21,276 nucleotides of DNA, taken from NCBI GenBank assembly GCA_005793655.1, contig SXRC01000002.1, forward strand, positions 1-21,276, read 5' to 3'. The DNA comes from Actinomycetota bacterium (GTDB lineage Bacteria > Actinomycetota > Actinomycetes > Nanopelagicales > Nanopelagicaceae). This document shows positions 1-8,336 of the stretch, piece by piece. The notes under the pieces were generated by a model. The model was given only the letters and a program-made list of their open reading frames with translations, had not been told where the DNA came from and made no database searches. The translations under genes and the position numbers were made by a program. The first letter of the stretch is position 1, and every line of letters starts with the position of its first letter.

Positions 1-40
1 ATTTGGCATTTAAAGAACCAGCATCGTGAGTGCGCAGCAT
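1..40 (-). CDS. aspS: Aspartyl-tRNA synthetase, N-terminal start only (partial)
   Basis: The reverse complement of these bases starts with ATG and reads MLRTHDAGSLNAK before the window ends. From memory, this is the characteristic N-terminus of actinobacterial aspartyl-tRNA (or Asp/Asn-tRNA) synthetase, which charges tRNA-Asp in the cytoplasm. Only 13 codons are present, so no catalytic motif is visible and the call rests on this short N-terminal match and on position. The ATG lies one base after the hisS stop codon, so the two synthetase genes are probably co-transcribed and translationally coupled. The hisS-aspS order is common in Actinobacteria. Confidence 0.75.
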   Translation of the reverse strand, partial: MLRTHDAGSLNAK

Positions 41-41
41 T

Positions 42-1301
42 TTATTTGTTTCCAATTCGATTTATTAACTCTGAGAGTTTAAGGCTACTAGAAATCACTT
101 CACCGCTGCTCATTAATTTCAATTCACATTTGCCAGAGGAGATTTCATCATCCCCAATTACTAACCCATATTTAGCACCACTTTTATCCGCAGCTTTCAT
201 TGCCCCTTTTAGCGCCCGATCTCCATAAGCCATGTCGCAAGTAACACCGGAAGATCTAAGTTCTGAGAGCAATTTGAATGCGTAAGATTTTCCTGCTTGG
301 GTAATTGGCGCAATGAATAATTGAATTTGATTAATTAGGGCAGGCAGAGAGTTTTCTGCTTGGCATGCCATCAGAATACGATCTACCCCTAGCCCAAATC
401 CGATACCACTAACATCTGCTCCCCCGAGTGAACTCATCAAACCGTCATATCGGCCGCCACCACCAATACCTGATTGAGCCCCCAACATCTGGTGATCAAA
501 TTCAAAGGTGGTGCCGGTGTAGTAATCCAATCCTCTAACCATGGTTGGTTTAATCTCATATGCAATCCCAATATCTGTAAGAAGAGCCTTTACTCTTTCG
601 AATTGTTCGCTGCTTTCTGGACTTAGATAATCTAACAAAAGCGGTGCTTTAGTCATTGCTGATCTGATTTCATCCCTTTTGTCATCAAATAATCTCAGTG
701 GATTTAATCGCGCTCGAACTATTGTCGACTCATCTAATTTCAAAGTAGCAATGAATTTAACTAAATCTTTCCGATGTGCTTCTCGACTCTTCGCATCACC
801 TAAAGAGGTGATATTTAATTTATATTTTTTTAGCCCCAGTGCCTTAAATGCAGAGTCAGCAACTGCAATAACCTCTACATCAATCTCTGGATCGTTGTAG
901 CCAATCGCCTCAATACCAACTTGATAAAACTGACGGTAGCGGCCGGCTTGTGGTCGCTCAGCGCGAAAAAATGGTCCGGTATAAAACAACTTAACCGGCA
1001 ATTGTCCCCGATCTAAATTATGTTCAATTACCGCTCGCATTACACCCGCAGTTCCCTCGGGCCTTAAAGTTATTGACCGCCCACCACGATCTTCGAATGT
1101 ATACATCTCTTTGCTTACTACATCGGTAGATTCACCTACTCCTCGAGTGAAGACTTCAGTATCTTCAAAGACTGGCAGTTCAATTAGCGAGTAACCAGCC
1201 AGCCGTGCAGTTTTGAGTAATTGATCTCGCACATACTCAAACTGCTCAGAAATTGGTGGAAAATACTCACTGACTCCTTTAGGGGCTTGGAAAGTGCTCA
1301 A
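42..1301 (-). CDS. hisS: Histidyl-tRNA synthetase
   Basis: Class II aminoacyl-tRNA synthetase that attaches histidine to tRNA-His in the cytoplasm. The 419-residue protein is the normal bacterial length. Visible landmarks are motif 2 around residues 112-126 (FRAERP, then RYRQFYQVG), the two histidine-binding signatures RGLDYYTG (256-263) and GGGGRYDGL (280-288), and motif 3 GFGLGVDRIL (301-310). The C-terminal 100 residues form the anticodon-binding domain. The start codon is TTG, with GGTGAGG only two bases upstream. It lies four bases after the stop of the upstream metallo-hydrolase gene, which suggests coupled translation. aspS follows after one base. No damage is visible in the reading frame. 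Confidence 0.97.
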   Translation of the reverse strand: MSTFQAPKGVSEYFPPISEQFEYVRDQLLKTARLAGYSLIELPVFEDTEVFTRGVGESTDVVSKEMYTFEDRGGRSITLRPEGTAGVMRAVIEHNLDRGQLPVKLFYTGPFFRAERPQAGRYRQFYQVGIEAIGYNDPEIDVEVIAVADSAFKALGLKKYKLNITSLGDAKSREAHRKDLVKFIATLKLDESTIVRARLNPLRLFDDKRDEIRSAMTKAPLLLDYLSPESSEQFERVKALLTDIGIAYEIKPTMVRGLDYYTGTTFEFDHQMLGAQSGIGGGGRYDGLMSSLGGADVSGIGFGLGVDRILMACQAENSLPALINQIQLFIAPITQAGKSYAFKLLSELRSSGVTCDMAYGDRALKGAMKAADKSGAKYGLVIGDDEISSGKCELKLMSSGEVISSSLKLSELINRIGNK

Positions 1302-1305
1302 TACC

Positions 1306-1998
1306 TCACCGCCCCTTCTGATCTAAAAACTCATCCTGCAGGTAAGCATTTCGAACTCGTTCTATGGCGATTGTAGTTTGCCCACCATGTCCAGGCAGGA
1401 CATTTAGACCATCAGGTAGTGTCAAAATTCGCTCACGTAAGGTTTTTCGCATCTCAGCAGCGGATCCAGTCGGTAAATCAGTTCGACCTATGCCACCGGC
1501 AAAAAGCACATCACCGGAGATCAATTGTTGATTGTCGATAGTGAAAATGACAGATCCTTTGGTGTGGCCGGGAGCAAAAATTGAGGTGATAGAAAGTCCG
1601 GCAATTTCGAAATTAGCAAAATCCTCTAACTCGACAACATCAGATGGTTCCTTAAAGTTCTTGTTGCCAAAAGCTGATAGAAACTGTTCACTGACACCAC
1701 CACTATCTAGTGCCCCCATTGGATCAGAAAGTAAAAAACGATCTGCTTCAGTTATATAGGTTCGCATTGGAATTTCCATTGTTAGCGGTAGGACTGAAAA
1801 AATATGATCTAGGTGCCCATGAGTGATAAGGACTGCCACCGGCTTGAGATTATGTTCACCGACTTTTTCAACTATATTCTTTACTAGATTAGGTCTTGCC
1901 ATCCCTGGATCAACAATGATGCATTCAGATGAGGATGCAGTTGCCAATACCCAGCAATTAGTTTCAAAGTAGGGCGCCACCACCCGGTCTATCAGCAT
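1306..1998 (-). CDS. Metallo-beta-lactamase-fold hydrolase (glyoxalase II-like)
   Basis: A 230-residue binuclear metal hydrolase of the metallo-beta-lactamase superfamily, closest in layout to the small hydroxyacylglutathione-hydrolase-like (GloB/YcbL) group. The full ligand set is visible: HGHLDH (H60, H62, D64, H65), H145 in APGHTKGS, D163 in SGDVLFAGG and H204 in LPGHGGQT. The true substrate cannot be read from sequence; Actinobacteria generally use mycothiol rather than glutathione, so a thioester other than lactoylglutathione is likely (inference). The ATG start is preceded by a strong GGGGGTGATC ribosome-binding site. It is the first gene of the unit leading to hisS and aspS and is divergent from the DUF349 gene. 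The same neighbour stands before hisS in mycobacteria (Rv2581c, recalled). Confidence 0.9.
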   Translation of the reverse strand: MLIDRVVAPYFETNCWVLATASSSECIIVDPGMARPNLVKNIVEKVGEHNLKPVAVLITHGHLDHIFSVLPLTMEIPMRTYITEADRFLLSDPMGALDSGGVSEQFLSAFGNKNFKEPSDVVELEDFANFEIAGLSITSIFAPGHTKGSVIFTIDNQQLISGDVLFAGGIGRTDLPTGSAAEMRKTLRERILTLPDGLNVLPGHGGQTTIAIERVRNAYLQDEFLDQKGR

Positions 1999-2174
1999 TG
2001 ATCACCCCCAAAAATCACCAATTTTCCCCGCCTAATTTTCCCAATTTAAGGTTCTTAGGCTATCTTTTAGTCAGCACCAAACCCAGTAATTAAAGGCGCG
2101 AAAGCGAAATTAATTATCACGGCCCCACATAACGAAATCTGTTGATCAGAAATCGCGCAACGAAAGGCAATAAA
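1999..2174. other. Divergent intergenic region, 176 bp
   Basis: This is the longest non-coding spacer in the window, and it separates the leftward hydrolase-hisS-aspS unit from the rightward DUF349 gene. It must carry promoters for both. It contains a TTAGGCTAT core that reads as TANNNT on both strands (2056-2062), and a minimal CGC-GAAA-GCG hairpin (2097-2106) in the presumed DUF349 leader. No RNA gene or terminator was recognised. Confidence 0.6.
2056..2061 (+). promoter_or_regulatory. Candidate -10 element for the DUF349 gene
   Basis: TAGGCT fits the actinobacterial TANNNT -10 pattern. No convincing -35 lies 16-18 bases upstream. If used, transcription would start near 2068 and leave a leader of about 107 bases before the ATG at 2175. 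The opposite strand carries TAGCCT at 2062-2057, a possible -10 for the leftward unit. Confidence 0.3.
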
Positions 2175-3482
2175 ATGGAAAGTACTACCGCACCAAACCT
2201 TTCGATCTCTGGGGCAGCGTCAGTTTTAATTGGTGATCCAGCAAAATTTGGCCGAGTCGGCGAAGATGGCACAGTCTATGTAATTACCCCAACTGGTGAT
2301 CGCGCCGTTGGTTCATACCCAGGCAAGAGTGCAGAAGAAGCGCTCGCCTACTTTGTAAAAAAATTCGAAATGGCAGCCTCTGAAGTGGCTTTACTTGCAG
2401 CAAGGATTCGCTCAGGTGCAATGGTGCCAAGTGATGCTCTTGAAGCGGTTAATAAGTTACGGAGTCAAATATCTGAACTTAATGGTGTCGGTGATCTTCA
2501 AACTCTTGCACAATCACTTGAAAAAATCCCTGCGCTAATAACAGAACATGAGGGTGCGTATAAAGCGCGCAAGGAAGCAAAAAAGGCTGAGCGTGAATCA
2601 CGCAAAACAGAGTCTGCTGCAATCAAGGAGAAAATTGTTGCCGAAGCAGAAAGTTTGGTTGATTCTGTCGCCTGGAAAGTTACCACTGCTCGATTAAAGG
2701 TTTTGCTAGAAGAGTGGAAGAAAGCACCGCGTCTGGATAAAAAAATCGATACAGAGCTATGGAAGAGATTTTCATCCTCCCGTAATAGATTCGATAAGCG
2801 TCGCCGTACACACTTCTCAAAATTAGATGGTGAGCAAAAGAAGGTCGCTGCTGCAAAGGAGTTGATCGTGAAAGAAGCAGAGGATTTGGCCAAATCGAAG
2901 AAATGGCTTAATACTGCGCAGAAGTACAAAACATTGATGGATCAGTGGAAAGCTGCTGGCCGAGGTAAGAAGTCAGCCGATACCGTGTTATGGAATCGAT
3001 TTAAAACTGCCCAAGATCTTTTCTTTACTGCAAAAAATGTAGATATGAAAAAGCGTAAGGGATCGATGGCTGAAAACCTAGCCAAACGAGAAGAGATGAT
3101 TGTTGAGTTTGAGGCGCTGCTTCCTCTATCAGATTTTAGATCCGCTAAAAAGAAGTTTTACGATTTGATGGGTAAGTGGCAAAAAATAGGTATGACTGAT
3201 CGTAAAAAGCGTGCCTCCTTTGATACTCGAATTAAGAAAGTTGAAGATGAAATTATGGAGGCAGAGCGTAATTTCCAACGCAAGAGTGATCCAAGTGCAA
3301 AAGCTCAGGCTAATAAAGTTGTGGAGAGTTTGGCCCAAGCAGTTGATAATTATGAGGAACAAGCAGCAAAGGCCGAGGCAGCTGGCCAAACGGCAAAGGC
3401 AATGATTGCTCGAGAGGCAGCAGCAGCCAGACGTGATTGGTTAGAGCAGGCCCAAAAAGGTTTGACTGAGTTCGCTAATTAA
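2175..3482 (+). CDS. DUF349 domain coiled-coil protein
   Basis: Contains several DUF349 repeats, helical modules of about 70 residues typified here by W-K-V/L-N...T-A...K-L-L-x-x-W-K-x-A-x-R...D-x-x-L-W-x-R-F. They are visible around residues 150-222, 223-295 and 296-370 (numbered from the ATG at 2175). The N-terminus carries FGRVGEDGTVYV, typical of the actinobacterial family. The protein is charged, mostly helical, has no signal peptide or membrane segment, and ends in an alanine- and glutamate-rich helix. Its function is not known to me. I chose ATG 2175, preceded by GAAAGG at a seven-base spacing, over the in-frame TTG at 2142 that would add 11 unrelated residues. Its TAA overlaps the rel stop tail to tail. 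The pairing with rel recurs in Actinobacteria (recalled). Confidence 0.9.
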   Translation: MESTTAPNLSISGAASVLIGDPAKFGRVGEDGTVYVITPTGDRAVGSYPGKSAEEALAYFVKKFEMAASEVALLAARIRSGAMVPSDALEAVNKLRSQISELNGVGDLQTLAQSLEKIPALITEHEGAYKARKEAKKAERESRKTESAAIKEKIVAEAESLVDSVAWKVTTARLKVLLEEWKKAPRLDKKIDTELWKRFSSSRNRFDKRRRTHFSKLDGEQKKVAAAKELIVKEAEDLAKSKKWLNTAQKYKTLMDQWKAAGRGKKSADTVLWNRFKTAQDLFFTAKNVDMKKRKGSMAENLAKREEMIVEFEALLPLSDFRSAKKKFYDLMGKWQKIGMTDRKKRASFDTRIKKVEDEIMEAERNFQRKSDPSAKAQANKVVESLAQAVDNYEEQAAKAEAAGQTAKAMIAREAAAARRDWLEQAQKGLTEFAN

Positions 3483-5647
3483 TTATTAAAGAATCGATTA
3501 ACATCATATACACCCTCAATAGCTCGTACCGAGGTTAGAACAGCATCTAAATGAGATGCATCTGCCATTTCAAATGAGAATTTGCAGATTGCAGTCTGGT
3601 CTTTATGGGTAACCACAGAGGCACTTAAAATATTCACATGTTGATCTGAAAGCGCCTTAGTTACATCAGATAGCAATCGGGCACGATCTAAAGCTTCAAC
3701 TGCAATATTCACCAAGAAACTACTTGCTGTTGCAAGGTTCCATTTAACCTTCACAATTCGATCACCCTGGTGCACCTTAAGATCAGTAATGTTTACGCAA
3801 TCCATTCGATGTACTGAGACACCACTTCCCCTGGTAATAAAGCCAGTGATTTCATCACCTGGAACTGGAGCACAGCATCTTGCTAGTTTTACCAATACAT
3901 CCCCAGCGCCTTCCACTTCAATTCCTGTGACGCTCTTGCGCTTACGTTTGATTGGCGAAATCAGTGGTGTTAGGTCATTTTCTGGATGAGCATCTGTCGT
4001 GCCAATCAAAACCATCAGTTTTTCTATTACTGAGTGAGCTGAGGTGTGGCCATTTCCAACTGCCTCGTACAAACTTTCAATATCCTCAAAACGAAGATTG
4101 TGTGCTAACTCAAGCAACGCATGACCACCCAAAATCTTTTGAATCGGTAATCCCGCTTTGCGCATTTGTCTTGCAATCGATTCCTGTCCTGCTTCAATCG
4201 CTTCTTCTTTTCGCTCCTTTGAAAACCAGGCTTTAATCTTTGATCTAGCGCGAGATGAGGTGACAAAATTTATCCAATCATGACTTGGCGCAGCATTAAC
4301 TGATTTGTTGGTGACAATATCCACTACATCACCATTAGAAAGATGGGACTCAAGTGGAACCAGTTTTCCATTTACTTTTGCACCAACACATTTATTGCCA
4401 ACCTCGGTATGTACTGCGTAAGCAAAATCAACTGGTGTGGAGCCTGATGGCAAAGCGATTACGCTTCCTTTAGGAGTGAAGACAAATACCTCAGGTGTGC
4501 GCAGGTCATATCGAAGCGTTTCTAGAAAATCACCTACATCCTCACTCTCCTGTTGCCACTCATGCAGCTGCCTAAGCCAAATCGACTCAGGAGTTGTACC
4601 ACCATTTAGATTCTTAGATTTGTACTTCCAATGTGCGGCAATTCCATATTCAGCCCGTGAATGCATATCAAAGGTTCTAAGTTGAATTTCAACAGCCTTC
4701 CCATTTGGGCCAATAACTGTGGTGTGCAGAGATTGATAAAGATTAAATTTTGGCATTGCAATGTAATCTTTAAACCGACCAGGAACTGGACTCCACCTTG
4801 CGTGAATCGCGCCCAGCGCGGCATAACAATCCCTGACAGATTCGACCAGAATTCGAATTCCAACTAAATCATAAATATCATTGAACTCTCGCCCACGTAC
4901 AACCATTTTTTGATAAACACTATAGAAATGTTTCTGTCGCCCACTTACTTCAGCTGCAATTGCTTCAAGCTTGAGATCTGCACTTATTGAAGAAACAACC
5001 TCGTTTGTTAGAATATCTCGAGCTGGAGATCGCTCGCCAACCAACCGTTCGATCTCATCGTATTTTTTGGGCTCAAGTGTCTTGAATGATAAATCCTCTA
5101 ACTCCCACTTAATAGCATTCATTCCCAGTCTGTGAGCAAGTGGTGCGTAGATGTCCAAAGTTTCTCTGGCTTTTCGCTGGGAAATAGCGATATCAATGAA
5201 TTCCCAAGTTCTAGCATTATGCAATCTATCTGCAAGCTTAATTACCAACACTCGAATATCCCTTGACATGGCAACAACCATTTTGCGCAATGTTTCTGCC
5301 TCAGCAGTTGGTCCATAAGTTAATTTGTCTAACTTAGTCACCCCATCAACTAGGGATGTAACCTCATCACCAAACTCCTTCTTTATTTCATCAATAGAAT
5401 AGGAAGTATCCTCAACCGTATCGTGCAAGAGTGCAGCCATAATTGTTGGTAGATCCATTCCTAGTTCAGTCAAAATCTGCGCAACTGCAACTGGATGAGT
5501 TATGTATGGCTCACCGGATTTTCTTAATTGTCCAGTGTGAGCTTTTTCAGCAGCAATAAATGCTCGTTCTAAATCAGAATTTGAAAACCCTGGATGTGTC
5601 TGTGCTAGACCATCTGCCAAAGGTTTCAATAATTGGCTAGGTGTCAT
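3479..5647 (-). CDS. rel: Bifunctional (p)ppGpp synthetase/hydrolase (RelA/SpoT, Rel)
   Basis: Makes and degrades the stringent-response alarmone (p)ppGpp. The hydrolase domain is intact: the HD motif HDTVED at residues 75-80 and RLADRLHN around 137-144. The synthetase domain (about 235-345) carries FNDIYDLVGIRI, the RFKD signature (291-294) typical of bifunctional rather than synthetase-only enzymes, YQSLHTTV and VEIQLRT. A TGS domain follows at about 386-448, then a helical region, a cysteine-containing module with RCCAPVPGDEI, and a C-terminal ACT domain (about 648-722). At 722 residues it is shorter than the mycobacterial and streptomycete enzymes, mainly from a reduced N-terminal extension. 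It lies 31 bp downstream of secF. No strong ribosome-binding site precedes the ATG. Its TAA stop shares TTAA with the convergent DUF349 gene. Confidence 0.97.
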   Translation of the reverse strand: MTPSQLLKPLADGLAQTHPGFSNSDLERAFIAAEKAHTGQLRKSGEPYITHPVAVAQILTELGMDLPTIMAALLHDTVEDTSYSIDEIKKEFGDEVTSLVDGVTKLDKLTYGPTAEAETLRKMVVAMSRDIRVLVIKLADRLHNARTWEFIDIAISQRKARETLDIYAPLAHRLGMNAIKWELEDLSFKTLEPKKYDEIERLVGERSPARDILTNEVVSSISADLKLEAIAAEVSGRQKHFYSVYQKMVVRGREFNDIYDLVGIRILVESVRDCYAALGAIHARWSPVPGRFKDYIAMPKFNLYQSLHTTVIGPNGKAVEIQLRTFDMHSRAEYGIAAHWKYKSKNLNGGTTPESIWLRQLHEWQQESEDVGDFLETLRYDLRTPEVFVFTPKGSVIALPSGSTPVDFAYAVHTEVGNKCVGAKVNGKLVPLESHLSNGDVVDIVTNKSVNAAPSHDWINFVTSSRARSKIKAWFSKERKEEAIEAGQESIARQMRKAGLPIQKILGGHALLELAHNLRFEDIESLYEAVGNGHTSAHSVIEKLMVLIGTTDAHPENDLTPLISPIKRKRKSVTGIEVEGAGDVLVKLARCCAPVPGDEITGFITRGSGVSVHRMDCVNITDLKVHQGDRIVKVKWNLATASSFLVNIAVEALDRARLLSDVTKALSDQHVNILSASVVTHKDQTAICKFSFEMADASHLDAVLTSVRAIEGVYDVNRFFNN

Positions 5648-5678
5648 AGCTCGGTGGCGTTTTAGTTAGATAAGAATA

Positions 5679-6722
5679 TTAGCGACGGCGATATCGTTTA
5701 GGTTGGTTGCGAGGTCCGCGGTCACTTGCTTGCACTGAAGGTGTTGATGAGGTTGATTTATCGCCACGACTTCCTACTCGTTTTGCAAGTGCCTGCATTG
5801 CTGGTTCACGTTCACGCAATACCGCTAAAATTGGTGTAGCGATAAAGATCGAAGAGTAGGTTCCAGTAGCAAGTCCAATAAAGAGTGCAAGTGACAAATC
5901 TTTCAATGTACCAGCGCCAAGTAATCCAGCTCCCACAAACAGGATAGAACCAACCGGCAACAATGCAATCAATGAAGTATTGAAAGAGCGGACTAGGGTT
6001 TGATTAACCGCCAAATTAGCCGCTTGTGAATAAGTGCTCTTTCCACTTGCTGCAATACCTTTCGTGTTCTCCCGCACCTTATCGAAAACTACCACCGTGT
6101 CATAAAGGGAGTAACCCAAAATAGTTAAGAATCCAATCACCGTTGCTGGTGTTACTTCAAAACCAACTAAGGCATAAATTCCCACAGTAATAAACACATC
6201 GTGTGCTACTGAGATAATTGCAGCCAACGCCATTTTTGATTCAAAAGCCATTGCTAAATAGAGCATTACTACTAACAAGAATCCAATTAATCCGTAGATA
6301 GCCTTGCGTGTTATTTCCTCACCCCAAGAAGGACCAATTATTTGCGAATCAATTGAGTCCACACTGACATTGAATTTAGAAGCAAGGCTTGCTTCAACTG
6401 CGTTTTGTTCTACTGAGGTTAACGCGTCCGTTTGAATGCGAACCTTATCGTTTCCAACTTTTTGAATGATGGTTTGAGTTTTAATTCCCGCCTCAGTTAG
6501 AGCACTTTCGGCAGTTTGGACTGAAGCATTATTTGAGGTGACTGTAAATGAAGATCCACCTTTAAACTCAATTCCCAGATGCAAACCTTGAGTAAACAAA
6601 GTTGCAGCGGAAGCCAGTATTAGTAAGCCTGAAATTCCATACCAAATCTTACGTTTACCAATAAAATCAATTGAAGTTTCACCACGGTATAGCCGCCCAC
6701 CTAAACCTGAGAACTTTGCCAT
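5679..6722 (-). CDS. secF: Protein translocase subunit SecF
   Basis: Membrane partner of SecD; the pair uses the proton-motive force to complete Sec-dependent export. The 347-residue protein has a first transmembrane helix (about 27-45), GIEFKGG (50-56) at the start of the extracytoplasmic domain, the conserved IIGPSWGEEI (128-137), then five further membrane helices, including the polar GYSLYDTVVVFDKVREN segment (203-219). The C-terminus is a basic, serine- and threonine-rich cytoplasmic tail ending KRYRRR. Its ATG overlaps the secD TAA by one base (TAATG), a typical termination-reinitiation junction. The next gene is rel; the apt gene usually found between them in Actinobacteria is missing. 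Confidence 0.97.
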   Translation of the reverse strand: MAKFSGLGGRLYRGETSIDFIGKRKIWYGISGLLILASAATLFTQGLHLGIEFKGGSSFTVTSNNASVQTAESALTEAGIKTQTIIQKVGNDKVRIQTDALTSVEQNAVEASLASKFNVSVDSIDSQIIGPSWGEEITRKAIYGLIGFLLVVMLYLAMAFESKMALAAIISVAHDVFITVGIYALVGFEVTPATVIGFLTILGYSLYDTVVVFDKVRENTKGIAASGKSTYSQAANLAVNQTLVRSFNTSLIALLPVGSILFVGAGLLGAGTLKDLSLALFIGLATGTYSSIFIATPILAVLREREPAMQALAKRVGSRGDKSTSSTPSVQASDRGPRNQPKRYRRR

Positions 6723-8257
6723 TATTTAACCTCCCCTGATTGCACAGCTGCTTTCTCAACCACTCCCAATGATTTGGCTGAAAAACCAGATAGACGGTGA
6801 CCCTGATTAAAGAATGCGTAACGAGCAAGCACGGTTACCAATGGTTTCGTGAAGAAGAAAACAACAATTAAATCAATTACAGTGGTGAGTCCTAGCGTAA
6901 ATGCGAAGCCTCGAACGCCACCAACAGCAAAGAAATAGAGCATCAAAGCTGCAATCATTGAGACAGCATCTGCGACAATTACGGTTCGTCGAGCCCTAAC
7001 CCAACCAGTCTCAACAGCTGATTTCAAAGATTTACCTTCTCGCACTTCATCTCTAATACGCTCGAAATAAACAATAAATGAATCTGCCGTAATACCAATT
7101 GCCACAATCACTCCAGCAATACCTGCCAGCGTTAAGGTAAATCCAATAGTTTCTCCAAGAAGTAATATCGATAAAAATGCCATTACGGATGCAACTAGTA
7201 ATGAGCCTACGGAAACAAGACCAAGTCCTCGGTAGTAAAGTATTGAATAGATTATTACCAGTAATAACCCAAGAATTCCTGCGATCAAACCGCCACGTAA
7301 CTGATCAGCTCCTAATGAAGGTGAAACCTGTTGCACCTCACCACGATCAAAAGCCAGTGGTAGGGCGCCGTATTTCAAAACATTTGAAAGGTCTTGCGCT
7401 TCAGGCTGGGTAAAGTTTCCAGTAATTTGCGCGGTGCCAGTATTAATTGGTTCATTAATTCTTGGAGCTGAGTAAACCAAACCATCTAAAACAATAGCTG
7501 CCTGATTTTGTGGTTGTGGTAGCGAGGTTAATCTTGTGGTCATAGCACCAAATTTTCCGCTGCCTTCCCCATCAAAATCTAAAGTTACATACCAACCAGA
7601 TGCTCCCTGTGGGTCTAGCAGCGCACTGGCCTTACTTACTTGTCGACCCAGAACCTCTGCGGGCGCCAAAATGTATTTAAGATTTCCACTTCGATCACAA
7701 CTTACGACTGCGACCGCTTCATTGCTGCTGGATCCACCTTGTCTATTTTGCGGCAGGGTGCAATCAAGTGCTGCGTATTGCGCATTTAACTCTGGAGTTA
7801 CCCCTGACGGTAATATCGCCGTCGCGGTGTCAGTAGTTAAAGAGGTGGCATTTGCTGCCCCTTCTGCCAAAACTGGACGAAATCTCAACTCTGCTGTCTG
7901 TCCTACTAAATCAACGATTCTGCGACCAGTCTCTCCTGGAACTGAAATAACAATCTGGCGATTAACACCTGTTCCTTGAGCCGATACTTCAGATTCTGCC
8001 ACTCCAAGTGAATTAACACGTTGGCGAATAATTTCAACGGCTTGATCAATAGCCTCGGGTGTAACTTTTCCACTTTGTCCTGGCTCAATTCGCGGTTGCA
8101 AAGTGACGCTGGTGCCTCCTTGAAGGTCTAGACCTAATTTGAATGTGGTCGCACCCAGTACAAAAGCAACTCCAGTAAATCCAAGAAGTGTTAATAACAA
8201 AATTGAGATTGTTCTAACCGCTCTAGATTGAGTATTTGCAATTTTATTAGCAGACAT
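6722..8257 (-). CDS. secD: Protein translocase subunit SecD
   Basis: RND-type membrane subunit of the SecDF motor. The 511-residue protein has an N-terminal membrane helix (about 15-36), the hallmark LGLDLQGGT (41-49), a P1/base extracytoplasmic domain, and a C-terminal block of five membrane helices. That block includes GVIVAIGITADSFIVYFERI, which holds the conserved aspartate of the proton path. The tail is short and cytoplasmic. The ATG has no Shine-Dalgarno sequence but has a good promoter directly upstream, so the message may be leaderless. secF follows with a one-base overlap. In many Actinobacteria yajC precedes secD; here only 79 non-coding bases separate it from ruvB. Confidence 0.97.
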   Translation of the reverse strand: MSANKIANTQSRAVRTISILLLTLLGFTGVAFVLGATTFKLGLDLQGGTSVTLQPRIEPGQSGKVTPEAIDQAVEIIRQRVNSLGVAESEVSAQGTGVNRQIVISVPGETGRRIVDLVGQTAELRFRPVLAEGAANATSLTTDTATAILPSGVTPELNAQYAALDCTLPQNRQGGSSSNEAVAVVSCDRSGNLKYILAPAEVLGRQVSKASALLDPQGASGWYVTLDFDGEGSGKFGAMTTRLTSLPQPQNQAAIVLDGLVYSAPRINEPINTGTAQITGNFTQPEAQDLSNVLKYGALPLAFDRGEVQQVSPSLGADQLRGGLIAGILGLLLVIIYSILYYRGLGLVSVGSLLVASVMAFLSILLLGETIGFTLTLAGIAGVIVAIGITADSFIVYFERIRDEVREGKSLKSAVETGWVRARRTVIVADAVSMIAALMLYFFAVGGVRGFAFTLGLTTVIDLIVVFFFTKPLVTVLARYAFFNQGHRLSGFSAKSLGVVEKAAVQSGEVK

Positions 8258-8265
8258 GAGGGGTA

Positions 8266-8294
8266 ATTCTAGGCTGAGGTGAGATTATTGAGAA
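8266..8294 (-). promoter_or_regulatory. Candidate promoter for secD-secF-rel (leaderless)
   Basis: On the minus strand TTCTCA (8294-8289) and TAGAAT (8271-8266) are separated by 17 bases, matching TTGACA at 4 of 6 and TATAAT at 5 of 6. The -10 ends eight bases before the secD ATG, so transcription could begin at or within a base or two of the start codon. No Shine-Dalgarno sequence is present. This is the best-matching promoter in the window. Confidence 0.5.
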
Positions 8295-8336
8295 ATCCGA
8301 GCCAATTACGATGCAATTAACCCAGTATTTATTGGC

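Noticed and set aside
2097..2106. CGC-GAAA-GCG mini-hairpin in the DUF349 leader
   Set aside because: A three-base stem with a GNRA loop is too small to support a riboswitch or terminator call.
2498..2929. 143-codon minus-strand frame opposite the DUF349 gene
   Set aside because: Phenylalanine- and serine-rich translation typical of the complement of lysine/glutamate-rich coding; no family pattern.
7536..7979. 147-codon plus-strand frame opposite secD
   Set aside because: No recognisable protein pattern; it is antisense to the well-conserved SecD extracytoplasmic domain and is a frame shadow.
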